DNA of 13,933 bases, from contig DASTHS010000128.1 of assembly GCA_035718085.1 (NCBI GenBank), positions 1 to 13,933 of the forward strand. Direction: 5' to 3'. Each line of letters begins with the position of its first letter. Positions within the stretch are counted from its first letter, which is position 1. Positions 1 to 6,234 of this stretch are shown piece after piece. The DNA is from DASTHS01 sp035718085 (GTDB lineage Bacteria; Actinomycetota; Acidimicrobiia; Acidimicrobiales; Palsa-688). Both the position numbers and the translations under genes were made by a program. The notes beneath the pieces were generated by a model. It saw nothing but the letters and a program-made list of their open reading frames with translations. It had not been told where the DNA came from and did not search any database.

Positions 1-19
1 CGGGCATCGGCGCGCCCGC

Positions 20-25
20 TAGCGT
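20..25 (+). promoter_or_regulatory. -10-like hexamer of a probable leaderless proC promoter
   Basis: The hexamer TAGCGT fits the actinobacterial -10 pattern TANNNT. Exactly seven bases separate it from the GTG start of proC, so transcription would begin at or one base before the start codon. No Shine-Dalgarno sequence lies between them. The -35 region is mostly outside the window. Confidence 0.45.
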
Positions 26-32
26 CCGGCCC

Positions 33-842
33 GTGGCGGCGCAGACGGTGCTGGTGGGCGGCGGCAAGATGGGCGCCGCGCTGCTCGGCGGGTGGCGGGC
101 CGCCGGCCGGCCGGCCGGCGAGCTGGCCGTCGTGGAGGCCGACCCCGCCCGCCGGGCGTGGTTGACCACCGAGGTGCCGGGCGTGCCCGTGGGGCCCACC
201 GTCGACGCCGTGGCCCCGGCCGCCGGCTTCGACGCGGTGGTCGCCGTCAAGCCGGGCGACGTGCCGGCCGCCTGCGCCGCCCTCGCCGCCGCCCCCGCCG
301 GCCCGCCGGCCCGGGCACTGTCGGTCGCCGCCGGCGTCACCCTCTCCGCCCTGGCCCGGTGCCTGCCCGCCACCGCGGTGTTGCGGGCCATGCCGAACAC
401 CCCGGCCCTCGTCGGTGCCGGCGCCGCCGGCCTGGCGGCGGGCGCCCGTGCCGGTGATGCCGACGTGGCGTGGGCCGAGGGCCTGCTCAGCGCCGTCGGC
501 ATCGTGGTGCGGGTGGGCGAGGGGCTGCTCGACGCGGTCACCGGCCTGTCGGGGTCGGGGCCGGCCTACGTGTTCTTGGTGGCCGAGGCGATGGTCGAGG
601 GAGGCGTGCTCGCCGGGCTGCCGCGTGACGCCGCCAGGTCGCTGGCCGTGCAGACCCTGCTGGGCTCGGCCCGGATGCTCGCCGAGACCGGGGACGGTCC
701 CGAGGCGCTGCGCGCCGCGGTGACCTCCCCGGGGGGCACCACAGCTGCGGGCCTGCGGGCGCTGGAAGCCGCCGGGGTGCGCTCCGCCTTCCTCGAGGCG
801 ATCGTCGCCGCCGCCGAGCGCAGCCGCGAGCTCGGGGCGTAG
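33..842 (+). CDS. proC: Pyrroline-5-carboxylate reductase
   Basis: Catalyses the last step of proline synthesis, the NAD(P)H-dependent reduction of 1-pyrroline-5-carboxylate to L-proline in the cytosol. The 269-residue length is normal for the family. The N-terminal Rossmann domain has the dinucleotide-binding stretch VGGGKMG at residues 8-14, and AVKP at 71-74 is the usual strand-end motif. RAMPNTP (118-124), LSGSGPAY (172-179) and TSPGGTTAAGL (231-241) are the ProC signature blocks; the last two belong to the C-terminal dimerisation and substrate-binding domain. The GTG start is chosen because no other start codon exists in frame between it and the window edge, and because a -10-like hexamer sits seven bases upstream. 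The frame stays open to the window edge, so a start further upstream outside the window cannot be fully excluded. A ProC gene followed by a small HTH gene is a known actinobacterial arrangement. Confidence 0.95.
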   Translation: MAAQTVLVGGGKMGAALLGGWRAAGRPAGELAVVEADPARRAWLTTEVPGVPVGPTVDAVAPAAGFDAVVAVKPGDVPAACAALAAAPAGPPARALSVAAGVTLSALARCLPATAVLRAMPNTPALVGAGAAGLAAGARAGDADVAWAEGLLSAVGIVVRVGEGLLDAVTGLSGSGPAYVFLVAEAMVEGGVLAGLPRDAARSLAVQTLLGSARMLAETGDGPEALRAAVTSPGGTTAAGLRALEAAGVRSAFLEAIVAAAERSRELGA

Positions 843-900
843 TCGCCGTCACCGCCGCCGGCTGCGCAGCGGGCCACTTCCCCATGCCCGGTTCCTCGCG

Positions 901-906
901 TACCTT
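901..906 (+). promoter_or_regulatory. -10-like hexamer upstream of the HTH gene
   Basis: TACCTT matches TANNNT and would start transcription near 913, giving a leader of about 19 bases that includes the AGAAGGG ribosome-binding site at 917-923. No convincing -35 hexamer is visible. The 89 bases between proC and the HTH start hold nothing else that I can support. Confidence 0.35.
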
Positions 907-916
907 GGAGGCCCGG

Positions 917-923
917 AGAAGGG
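917..923 (+). promoter_or_regulatory. Ribosome-binding site deciding the HTH gene start
   Basis: AGAAGGG lies eight bases before the GTG at 932. This favours that start over the in-frame ATG at 884 and the in-frame GTG codons at 923 and 926-proximal positions, which have weaker upstream purine tracts. Confidence 0.5.
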
Positions 924-931
924 TGGTCCAC

Positions 932-1126
932 GTGGAGCCAAGCGAGTCCCGCGTGCAGTACGTCACCGTCAACGAGGTGGCGTCGCAGCTGCGCGTGTCG
1001 AACATGACGGTCTACCGGCTGGTGCAGTCCGGCGAGCTCCCGGCGGTGCGCATCGGGCGCAGCTACCGCATCCGGGCCAGCGACGTCGACGGGTACCTGG
1101 CCCGCCGCTACACCGAGGCCGGCTAG
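932..1126 (+). CDS. Small excisionase-family helix-turn-helix DNA-binding protein
   Basis: A 64-residue protein that is almost entirely one HTH_17 / excisionase-type (MerR-like) winged-helix domain. The helix-turn-helix spans about residues 12-32 (VNEVASQLRVSNMTVYRLVQ), followed by the typical GELPAVRIGRSYRIR wing at 34-48 and a closing helix. There is no second domain, so it probably binds DNA as a dimer or oligomer. Mycobacteria carry a similar short protein directly after proC (Rv0500A), which supports a conserved chromosomal regulator and not a phage excisionase; no integrase is nearby. The GTG start at 932 is chosen from the AGAAGGG site upstream; an ATG at 884 would add 16 residues with no domain character. 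The regulatory target cannot be read from the sequence. The next gene, rex, is 47 bases downstream and has its own -10-like hexamer. Confidence 0.85.
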   Translation: MEPSESRVQYVTVNEVASQLRVSNMTVYRLVQSGELPAVRIGRSYRIRASDVDGYLARRYTEAG

Positions 1127-1159
1127 GGCCCCGGCTTCGGTTGGGCCGGGTCGCGCCGG

Positions 1160-1165
1160 TAGCCT
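1160..1165 (+). promoter_or_regulatory. -10-like hexamer for the rex-haem operon
   Basis: TAGCCT lies eight bases before the ATG at 1174 and five before an in-frame GTG at 1171, so rex is probably transcribed with little or no leader. The weak sequence TTCGGT at 1136-1141 is spaced 18 bases upstream but is a poor -35 match. The gap from the HTH stop (1127) to the rex start contains no palindrome resembling a Rex operator. Confidence 0.45.
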
Positions 1166-1173
1166 CGACGGTG

Positions 1174-1845
1174 ATGATGTCCCGCCGGGTCCCCGAGGCG
1201 ACCGTCGCCCGGTTGCCGGTGTACCTGCGGGCCCTGGTCGAGCTTTCCGGGGTGGGAGCGTTCGTCTCCAGCGACGACCTGGCGGCCATGGCCGGGGTCA
1301 ACGCCGCGCAGGTCCGCAAGGACCTCTCGTGCCTCGGCTCCTACGGGGTGCGTGGCGTCGGCTACGAAGTCGACCACCTGGTGCGCCAGGTCAGCCGTGA
1401 GCTCGGCGTGGTCGACGATCGGGCCGTCGCCATCGTCGGTGTCGGGAACCTCGGCCGCGCCCTGGCCGGCTACGACGGGTTCCGGGGCCGCGGGTTCCGG
1501 GTGGTGGCCGCCTTCGACACCGATCCGGCGAAGGTCGGCACCGAGGTGGCCGGCGTGCCGGTGCACCCGGCGGCGGCGCTCGTCGAGGTCTGCCGCCACG
1601 CGTCGGTGACCATCGGCGTCGTGACCACCCCGCGTCAGTTCGCGCAGGACAGCACCGACCGGCTGGTCGAGGCGGGTGTCGTGTCGATCCTGAACTTCGC
1701 CCCGGTGCTGTTGCAGGTGCCCCCTCGCGTGGCGGTGCGCCAGGTCGACCTGGCCGCCGAGCTGCAGATCCTCAGCTTCCACGAGCGCAGCGCGGAGCGG
1801 GCCCGGGCCGGCACCGCCGACCTGGAGGTGACCGGTGCCGGTTGA
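1174..1845 (+). CDS. rex: Redox-sensing transcriptional repressor Rex
   Basis: Rex is a cytosolic homodimeric repressor that binds operator DNA when NADH is low and releases it when NADH rises, derepressing respiratory and often haem genes. The N-terminal winged helix (about residues 6-68) has VPEATVARLPVYLR at 6-19 and the recognition block QVRKDLSCLGSYGVRGVGY at 46-64. The Rossmann domain starts with GVGNLG at 89-94 and FDTDPAKVG follows, and the C-terminal domain-swap helix region contains ELQILSFH. The predicted length of 223 residues is normal. Starts at GTG 1171, ATG 1174 and ATG 1177 are all possible; 1174 fits the upstream -10-like hexamer best. It is the first gene of a run in which the next start overlaps its stop, as in the known rex-hemACD operons of streptomycetes. 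Confidence 0.95.
   Translation: MMSRRVPEATVARLPVYLRALVELSGVGAFVSSDDLAAMAGVNAAQVRKDLSCLGSYGVRGVGYEVDHLVRQVSRELGVVDDRAVAIVGVGNLGRALAGYDGFRGRGFRVVAAFDTDPAKVGTEVAGVPVHPAAALVEVCRHASVTIGVVTTPRQFAQDSTDRLVEAGVVSILNFAPVLLQVPPRVAVRQVDLAAELQILSFHERSAERARAGTADLEVTGAG
1824..1830 (+). promoter_or_regulatory. Strong ribosome-binding site for the Met8-type gene
   Basis: GGAGGTG inside the end of rex lies four bases before the GTG at 1835. It is the clearest Shine-Dalgarno sequence in the operon and fixes that start, giving an 11-base overlap with rex. Confidence 0.65.
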
Positions 1846-2461
1846 GGGGCCGCAGTACCCGGTGAACCTCCTGCTCGACGGTCGGTCGTGCCTGGTCGTC
1901 GGTGGCGGCGCCGTGGCCGCCCGCAAGTGCGAAGGCCTCCTCGACGCCGGCGGCTCGGTGCGGGTGGTGGCCACCGAGGTCCGCTCCGAGGTCCGGGCCC
2001 TCGGCGTCCCCTTCGTGGAGCGGCCCTACCGCCGCGGTGACCTCGACGGGGTGTGGTTGGCCATCGCTGCCACCGACTCGCCCGAGGTGAACGCTGCCGT
2101 GCGCGCCGACGGCGACGCCGCCCACATCTGGGTCAACGCCGCCGACGACCCGGTGAGCTGCAGCTTCACCCTGCCGGCGGTCGTGCGCCAGGGGCCGGTC
2201 ACCGTCACGGTGGCGACCGGCGGTCACAGCCCCGCCCTCGCCTCCTGGCTCAAGGCCCACGTGGCCGACGAGCTCGGGCCGGAGGTGGCCGAGCTCGCCG
2301 GGCTGCTCTCCGAGGCCCGCGCCTCGGTGCAGGCCGCCGGGCGGTCGACCGAGGACGTCGACTGGCGGCCTGCGCTCGACTGGGACATGCTCGCCATGAT
2401 CCGCAGGGGCGACCTGACCGGAGCGAGGGAACGGGTGCAGGCGTGTCTGTCGTCGTCGTAG
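1835..2461 (+). CDS. Precorrin-2 dehydrogenase, Met8/CysG N-terminal type (sirohaem branch)
   Basis: Oxidises precorrin-2 to sirohydrochlorin with NAD+; some Met8 relatives also insert iron to give sirohaem. The 208-residue protein has the NAD-binding motif VVGGGAVAARK at 21-31. The conserved block VNAADDPVSCSFTLPAVVRQ (100-119) contains the Asp pair (104-105) aligned with the catalytic Asp of CysG/Met8, and VATGGHSPALASWLK (126-140) is the typical third motif. A shorter helical C-terminal domain follows. The SUMT half of CysG is absent here but is encoded downstream in the CobA-HemD fusion, so the two proteins together replace CysG. Whether this protein also chelates iron cannot be told from the sequence. 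Its stop overlaps the hemA start by 19 bases, suggesting translational coupling. Confidence 0.9.
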   Translation: MPVEGPQYPVNLLLDGRSCLVVGGGAVAARKCEGLLDAGGSVRVVATEVRSEVRALGVPFVERPYRRGDLDGVWLAIAATDSPEVNAAVRADGDAAHIWVNAADDPVSCSFTLPAVVRQGPVTVTVATGGHSPALASWLKAHVADELGPEVAELAGLLSEARASVQAAGRSTEDVDWRPALDWDMLAMIRRGDLTGARERVQACLSSS

Positions 2462-3705
2462 GCCTCAACCACCGCAGCACGCCGCTCGACGTGCTCGAGG
2501 CGATGACCGTCCGCACCGGCGGCCTGCCCAAGGCGCTCCACGAGCTGTCGGGCAAGGCCCACCTCGCCGAGGTCGTCGTGGTGTCGACCTGCATGCGCAC
2601 CGAGGTGTACGCCGTGGCCAACCGCTACCACGACGGCATCGCCGAGATCCGCTCGTTCCTCACCGACTGGAGCGGCCTGCCGCCCGAGGTGTGGAGCGAC
2701 CTGGCCTACACCTTCCACGACCTGGCCGCCGCCCGCCACCTCTTCAGGGTGGCCTCGGGCATCGACTCGGCCGTGCTCGGCGAGGGGGAGATCCTCCGCC
2801 AGGTGCACGCGTCGTGGGAGTCGGCGCGCGCCGAGGGTGTCGACGGCCCGGCGCTGGCCACCCTGTTCCGCCTGGCGGTCGAGACCGGCAAGCGGGTCCG
2901 CACCGACACGGCGATCGCCACCGGCACCACCTCTCTGTCGCACGCAGCGGTGGAGATGGCCTCCGACCGGCTCGGGTCGTTGGCCGGTCGCACCACCCTG
3001 GTCGTCGGCGCCGGCGAGATGGGCGAGGCCATGGCCGGAGCCCTTGCCGGCGCCCCCGCCGCCGGCCCGCTGCTGGTGGCCAACCGCACCTGGCAGCGCG
3101 CCCTCGACCTGGCCGACCGCCTCGGTGGCAGGGCCGTCGGGTGGGAGTCGCTGCCGGCCGCCCTCGCCGGTGCCGACGTCGTGCTCACCTCGACGGGCTC
3201 GCCCGACCTCCTGCTCGAAGAGGCGGACATCGAGGCGCTGCTCGCCGGGCGGGGTGAGCGGCCGCTGCTCATCGTCGACATCGCCGTGCCACGCGACGTC
3301 GACCCTGCCGTCGGGCGCCTGCCCGGCGTCACCCTCCTCGACATCACCGACCTCAAGCGCTACGCCGAGACGGCCCTGGCCGGCCGGCGCTCGGAGGTGC
3401 CGGCCGCCGAGGCCATCGTCGACGCCGAGCTCGAGCGCTACGCCACCCTCGAGGCCCAGCGGGAGGTCACGCCGGTGGTCGCCGCCCTCCACGAGCGGGC
3501 GGAGGACATCCGCGCCGGCGAGCTCGCCCGCGCCGCGAACCGGCTGGGCGGCCTCGACCCGGCGAGCCGGCGGGCCGTCGAGGCGCTGACCCGGTCGATC
3601 GTCGGCAAGCTCCTGCACGACCCGACCGTGGCGGTCAAGACGGCGGCGGCCACCGGCGAGGGCGAGCAGCTGGCCCGGGCGCTGCGCCAGCTGTTCGACC
3701 TGTAG
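2443..3705 (+). CDS. hemA: Glutamyl-tRNA reductase
   Basis: First committed enzyme of the C5 haem pathway: reduces glutamyl-tRNA(Glu) with NADPH to glutamate-1-semialdehyde, which HemL then isomerises. The 420-residue length is normal. GLNHRSTPLDVLE (7-19) begins the catalytic domain, and the thioester-forming Cys is Cys50 in STCMRTEVY (48-56). The motif usually reads STCNRTE, so Asn51 is replaced by Met. SAVLGEGEILRQV corresponds to the family GEDQILGQV block. A NADPH Rossmann motif VVGAGEMG lies near 187-194, with IVDIAVPRDVDP after it, and the C-terminal helical dimerisation domain is complete. The GTG start at 2443 lies inside the preceding gene and gives the usual N-terminus; a purine-rich GAGGGAA lies about a dozen bases upstream. 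HemC begins three bases after its stop. Confidence 0.96.
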   Translation: MSVVVVGLNHRSTPLDVLEAMTVRTGGLPKALHELSGKAHLAEVVVVSTCMRTEVYAVANRYHDGIAEIRSFLTDWSGLPPEVWSDLAYTFHDLAAARHLFRVASGIDSAVLGEGEILRQVHASWESARAEGVDGPALATLFRLAVETGKRVRTDTAIATGTTSLSHAAVEMASDRLGSLAGRTTLVVGAGEMGEAMAGALAGAPAAGPLLVANRTWQRALDLADRLGGRAVGWESLPAALAGADVVLTSTGSPDLLLEEADIEALLAGRGERPLLIVDIAVPRDVDPAVGRLPGVTLLDITDLKRYAETALAGRRSEVPAAEAIVDAELERYATLEAQREVTPVVAALHERAEDIRAGELARAANRLGGLDPASRRAVEALTRSIVGKLLHDPTVAVKTAAATGEGEQLARALRQLFDL

Positions 3706-3708
3706 GCG

Positions 3709-4737
3709 TTGGCGTCGCCCGCGCCGGTGACCGGCGGCCCGCTGCGCATCGCCACCCGGGCCAGCACGCTCGCCCGCTGGCAGGCCGAGCACGTCGCCGG
3801 GCTGCTGCGCGCCGCCCTTCCCTCCGGTGACGTCGAGCTCTTGGTGCTCGACACCTCCGGCGACCGCCGCCTCGACGTGCCCGTCTGGGAGCTGGGGGGC
3901 ACCGGCGTGTTCGTCAAGGAGATCCAGGCCGCCGTGCTCGACGGTCGGGCCGACCTGGCGGTGCACTCGGCCAAAGACCTGCCCTCAGAGCCCACCGCCG
4001 GCCTGACGCTGGCGGCGGTGCCGCCTCGCGCCGACCCCCGAGACGCCCTCGTCGGCGCCCGGCTGGCCGACCTGGCGCCGGGCGCCACCGTGGCCACCGG
4101 CTCGGTGCGCCGCCGGGCGCAGCTGGCCTGGCTGCGCCCCGACCTCACCTTCGTGGGGGTCCGCGGGAACATCGCCACCCGGCTGTCGAAGGCGCCCGCC
4201 TGCGGGGCGGTCGTCGTGGCGGCCGCCGCCCTCGAGCGGCTCGGGCTGCTCGACGACCTGGTGGCCGCCGGCCGCTGCGAGGTGCTCTCGCCGGTCGTGA
4301 TGCTGCCGCAGGTGTCGCAGGGGGCCATCGGCGTCGAGTGCCGCACCGGTGACGGCGCCGCCCTGGCCGCCCTTGCCGCCATCGACGACCCGGTAGCGCA
4401 CGCCGCCGTCGCCGCCGAGCGGGCGTGGCTGGCCCGCCTCGGCAGCGGCTGCAGCCTGCCCGTCGGCGCCCACGCCACCGTGGGCTCCGGCGACTCCCTG
4501 CGCCTCGAGGCCCTCGTGGCCGCCATCGACGGGCGGGTGGTGCTGCGCCGGTCGGCCATCGGCTCGGTGCACGACCCCGCCGAGCTCGGTTGGCGGTTGG
4601 CCGACGAGCTGCTCGAGGGCGCCGGCGCCCGGTCGCTGCTCGACGACGACGGGGCGGCCGGCTCGCGCTCGACGGCCGCCGGTACCGGCGCCACGTTCGG
4701 TGCGGCGCCCTGGCCGGGGGCGGGGGCCGGCGCGTGA
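3709..4737 (+). CDS. hemC: Hydroxymethylbilane synthase (porphobilinogen deaminase)
   Basis: Polymerises four porphobilinogen molecules into hydroxymethylbilane on a covalently bound dipyrromethane cofactor. PLRIATRASTLARWQAEHV (11-29) is the normal N-terminus, TSGDRRLD follows at 49-56, and HSAKDLP (86-92) carries the catalytic Asp90. GSVRRRAQL (131-139) and VRGNIATRL (151-159) contain the substrate-binding arginines, LPQVSQGAIGVECR (199-212) matches the domain 2 signature, and Cys248 in GSGCSLPVGA is the cofactor attachment site. The start is uncertain: TTG 3709 gives 342 residues, while GTG 3727 gives 336, and neither has a clear ribosome-binding site. The last 30 or so residues are an Ala/Gly/Ser-rich tail beyond the usual domain 3 and have no recognisable role. 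Its TGA overlaps the GTG of the next gene by four bases. Confidence 0.95.
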   Translation: MASPAPVTGGPLRIATRASTLARWQAEHVAGLLRAALPSGDVELLVLDTSGDRRLDVPVWELGGTGVFVKEIQAAVLDGRADLAVHSAKDLPSEPTAGLTLAAVPPRADPRDALVGARLADLAPGATVATGSVRRRAQLAWLRPDLTFVGVRGNIATRLSKAPACGAVVVAAAALERLGLLDDLVAAGRCEVLSPVVMLPQVSQGAIGVECRTGDGAALAALAAIDDPVAHAAVAAERAWLARLGSGCSLPVGAHATVGSGDSLRLEALVAAIDGRVVLRRSAIGSVHDPAELGWRLADELLEGAGARSLLDDDGAAGSRSTAAGTGATFGAAPWPGAGAGA

Positions 4738-6215
4738 CCGTCTACCTGGTCGGCGCCGGGCCCGGTGACCCGGGGCTGCTGACCCGCCGGGGGGCTGAGC
4801 TGCTTGCTCTCGCCGACGTCGTGGTGCACGACCGCCTCGCCGACGCCTCGCTGCTGTCGTTGGCCCCGGCGGCCGTCGAGTTGATCGACGTGGGCAAGGC
4901 GCCCGGCGGGCCGGTGCGCCAAGACGACATCACCCGGCTGCTGGTCGAGCGCGGTCGCAGCGGTGCCACCGTGGTGCGCCTGAAGGGCGGCGACCCGTTC
5001 GTCTTCGGCCGGGGCGGCGAGGAGGCCCTGGCGTTGCAGGCGGCGGGCGTGGCGTTCGAGGTGGTGCCCGGGGTGACCTCGGCGGTGGCCGTGCCCGCCT
5101 ACGCGGGCATCCCCGTCACCCACCGCGGGGCCTCGGCGATGGTCACCGTGGTCACCGGCCACAGCCGCGTGGAGCTCGACCGTGAGGTCGACTGGAGCTC
5201 GCTGGCCAAGGTGGGCGGCACCATCGTCGTGCTCATGGGCGTCGCCCACCGCGGCCACATCGCCGGCCGCCTCATCGACGGCGGCCTCGACCCGACCACC
5301 CCCGTCGCCGCCATCGGGTGGGGCACCCGCCCCGAGCAGACCACCGTGCGCACCACCCTCGCCGGCCTGGCCGGCGCCGCGGTCGAGCCGCCGGCGACCA
5401 TCGTCGTCGGCGCCGTGGCCGCCCTCGATCTCGGCTGGTACGAGACCCGCCCCCTCTTCGGCCGGCGGGTGGTCGTGACCCGGGCCGGCGAGCAGGCGTC
5501 GGCCCTCGCCGGCCGCCTGCGTGCCCTCGGCGCCCGGCCCGTCGAGCTGCCCACCATCGCCATCGCCGGGCCCGCCGACGGCGGCGCCGCCCTGGCCCGG
5601 GCCGCCGCCGGGCTGCGGGAGGGCCGCTACGGCTGGCTGGCGTGCACGTCGGTCAACGCCGTCGAGCGGCTCTTCGCCCACCTCCACGTCGCCCGCGCCC
5701 TGGGCGGGGTGCTCGTCGCCGCGATGGGGCCCGGCACCGCCGCCGCGCTGGCCGCCCACGGCATCGTCGCCGACCTGGTGCCGGCCCGGTCGGTCGGCGA
5801 GGGCATGCTCGCCGCCTGGCCGCCGCTGCCCGCCGCCGCCACCGGAGCCGCCGCCCGGCGGGTGCTGCTGCCGCGTGCCGCGGTCGCCCGTGACGTGCTG
5901 CCCGACGGGCTGCGCGCCGCGGGCTGGGACGTCGACGTGGTCGAGGCGTACCGCACCGTCGCCGCCACGCCGTCGGCGGCCCTCGTCGCCGAGGCGGCCG
6001 GCGCCGACGCCGTGTGCTTCACCTCCGCCTCCACCGTCGCCGGGTTCCTCGGTGCCGTCGGGGCCGGCGGCGCCCCCCCGGTGGTCGTGACCATCGGCCC
6101 GGTCACCTCCGCCGCCGCCCGGCGCGGCGGCCTCACCGTCGACGCCGAGGCCGTCCGCCACGACCTCGGCGGCCTGGTCGAGGCGCTCGTCGCCGCCCTC
6201 GCCGGACCGGGGTGA
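4734..6215 (+). CDS. Fused uroporphyrinogen-III C-methyltransferase / uroporphyrinogen-III synthase (CobA-HemD)
   Basis: A 493-residue two-domain enzyme. Residues 1 to about 235 are an SAM-dependent uroporphyrinogen-III methyltransferase (SUMT, CobA) making precorrin-2: YLVGAGPGDPGLLT (4-17), DVVVHDRL (28-35), RLKGGDPFVFGRGGEEA (82-98), VVPGVTSAVAVPAYAGIPVT (110-129) and TGH (141-143). After the junction PLFGRRVVVTRA (240-251), residues 243-493 are a HemD domain that cyclises hydroxymethylbilane to uroporphyrinogen III. HemD sequences are poorly conserved, but FTSASTVAGF, TIGPVTSAAA and the closing LGGLVEAL block are typical. Such fusions are known in actinobacteria and some Firmicutes. The polypeptide makes uroporphyrinogen III and can also divert it from haem to sirohaem or cobalamin. 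GTGA coupling to hemC supports co-translation. The gene ends in a stem-loop shared with the opposing FUSC gene. Confidence 0.95.
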   Translation: MTVYLVGAGPGDPGLLTRRGAELLALADVVVHDRLADASLLSLAPAAVELIDVGKAPGGPVRQDDITRLLVERGRSGATVVRLKGGDPFVFGRGGEEALALQAAGVAFEVVPGVTSAVAVPAYAGIPVTHRGASAMVTVVTGHSRVELDREVDWSSLAKVGGTIVVLMGVAHRGHIAGRLIDGGLDPTTPVAAIGWGTRPEQTTVRTTLAGLAGAAVEPPATIVVGAVAALDLGWYETRPLFGRRVVVTRAGEQASALAGRLRALGARPVELPTIAIAGPADGGAALARAAAGLREGRYGWLACTSVNAVERLFAHLHVARALGGVLVAAMGPGTAAALAAHGIVADLVPARSVGEGMLAAWPPLPAAATGAAARRVLLPRAAVARDVLPDGLRAAGWDVDVVEAYRTVAATPSAALVAEAAGADAVCFTSASTVAGFLGAVGAGGAPPVVVTIGPVTSAAARRGGLTVDAEAVRHDLGGLVEALVAALAGPG

Positions 6216-6234
6216 GCGGGCGGCGGGCCGCTCA
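6213..6234. terminator. Stem-loop between convergent cobA-hemD and FUSC genes
   Basis: TGAGCGG (6213-6219) and CCGCTCA (6228-6234) pair perfectly over seven bases around an eight-base G-rich loop. Each arm carries the stop codon of one of the two facing genes. There is no T-run on either side, so a strong intrinsic terminator is not shown; bidirectional termination or 3'-end protection is inferred. Confidence 0.4.

Noticed and set aside
818..867. Nine-base inverted repeat GCGCAGCCG / CGGCTGCGC around the proC stop, as a terminator.
   Set aside because: The loop would be 32 bases with no T-run, and nine-base GC-only repeats are common in DNA of this composition.
932..1126. Excisionase-like gene as a trace of a prophage or integrative element.
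   Set aside because: No integrase, att-like repeat, tRNA or composition change is nearby, and the position beside proC is that of a conserved chromosomal gene.
1127..1173. A tiny Arg/Lys-rich ribosomal-type gene, as follows the HTH gene in mycobacteria (Rv0500B).
   Set aside because: The gap is only 47 bases and contains no basic reading frame of that kind.
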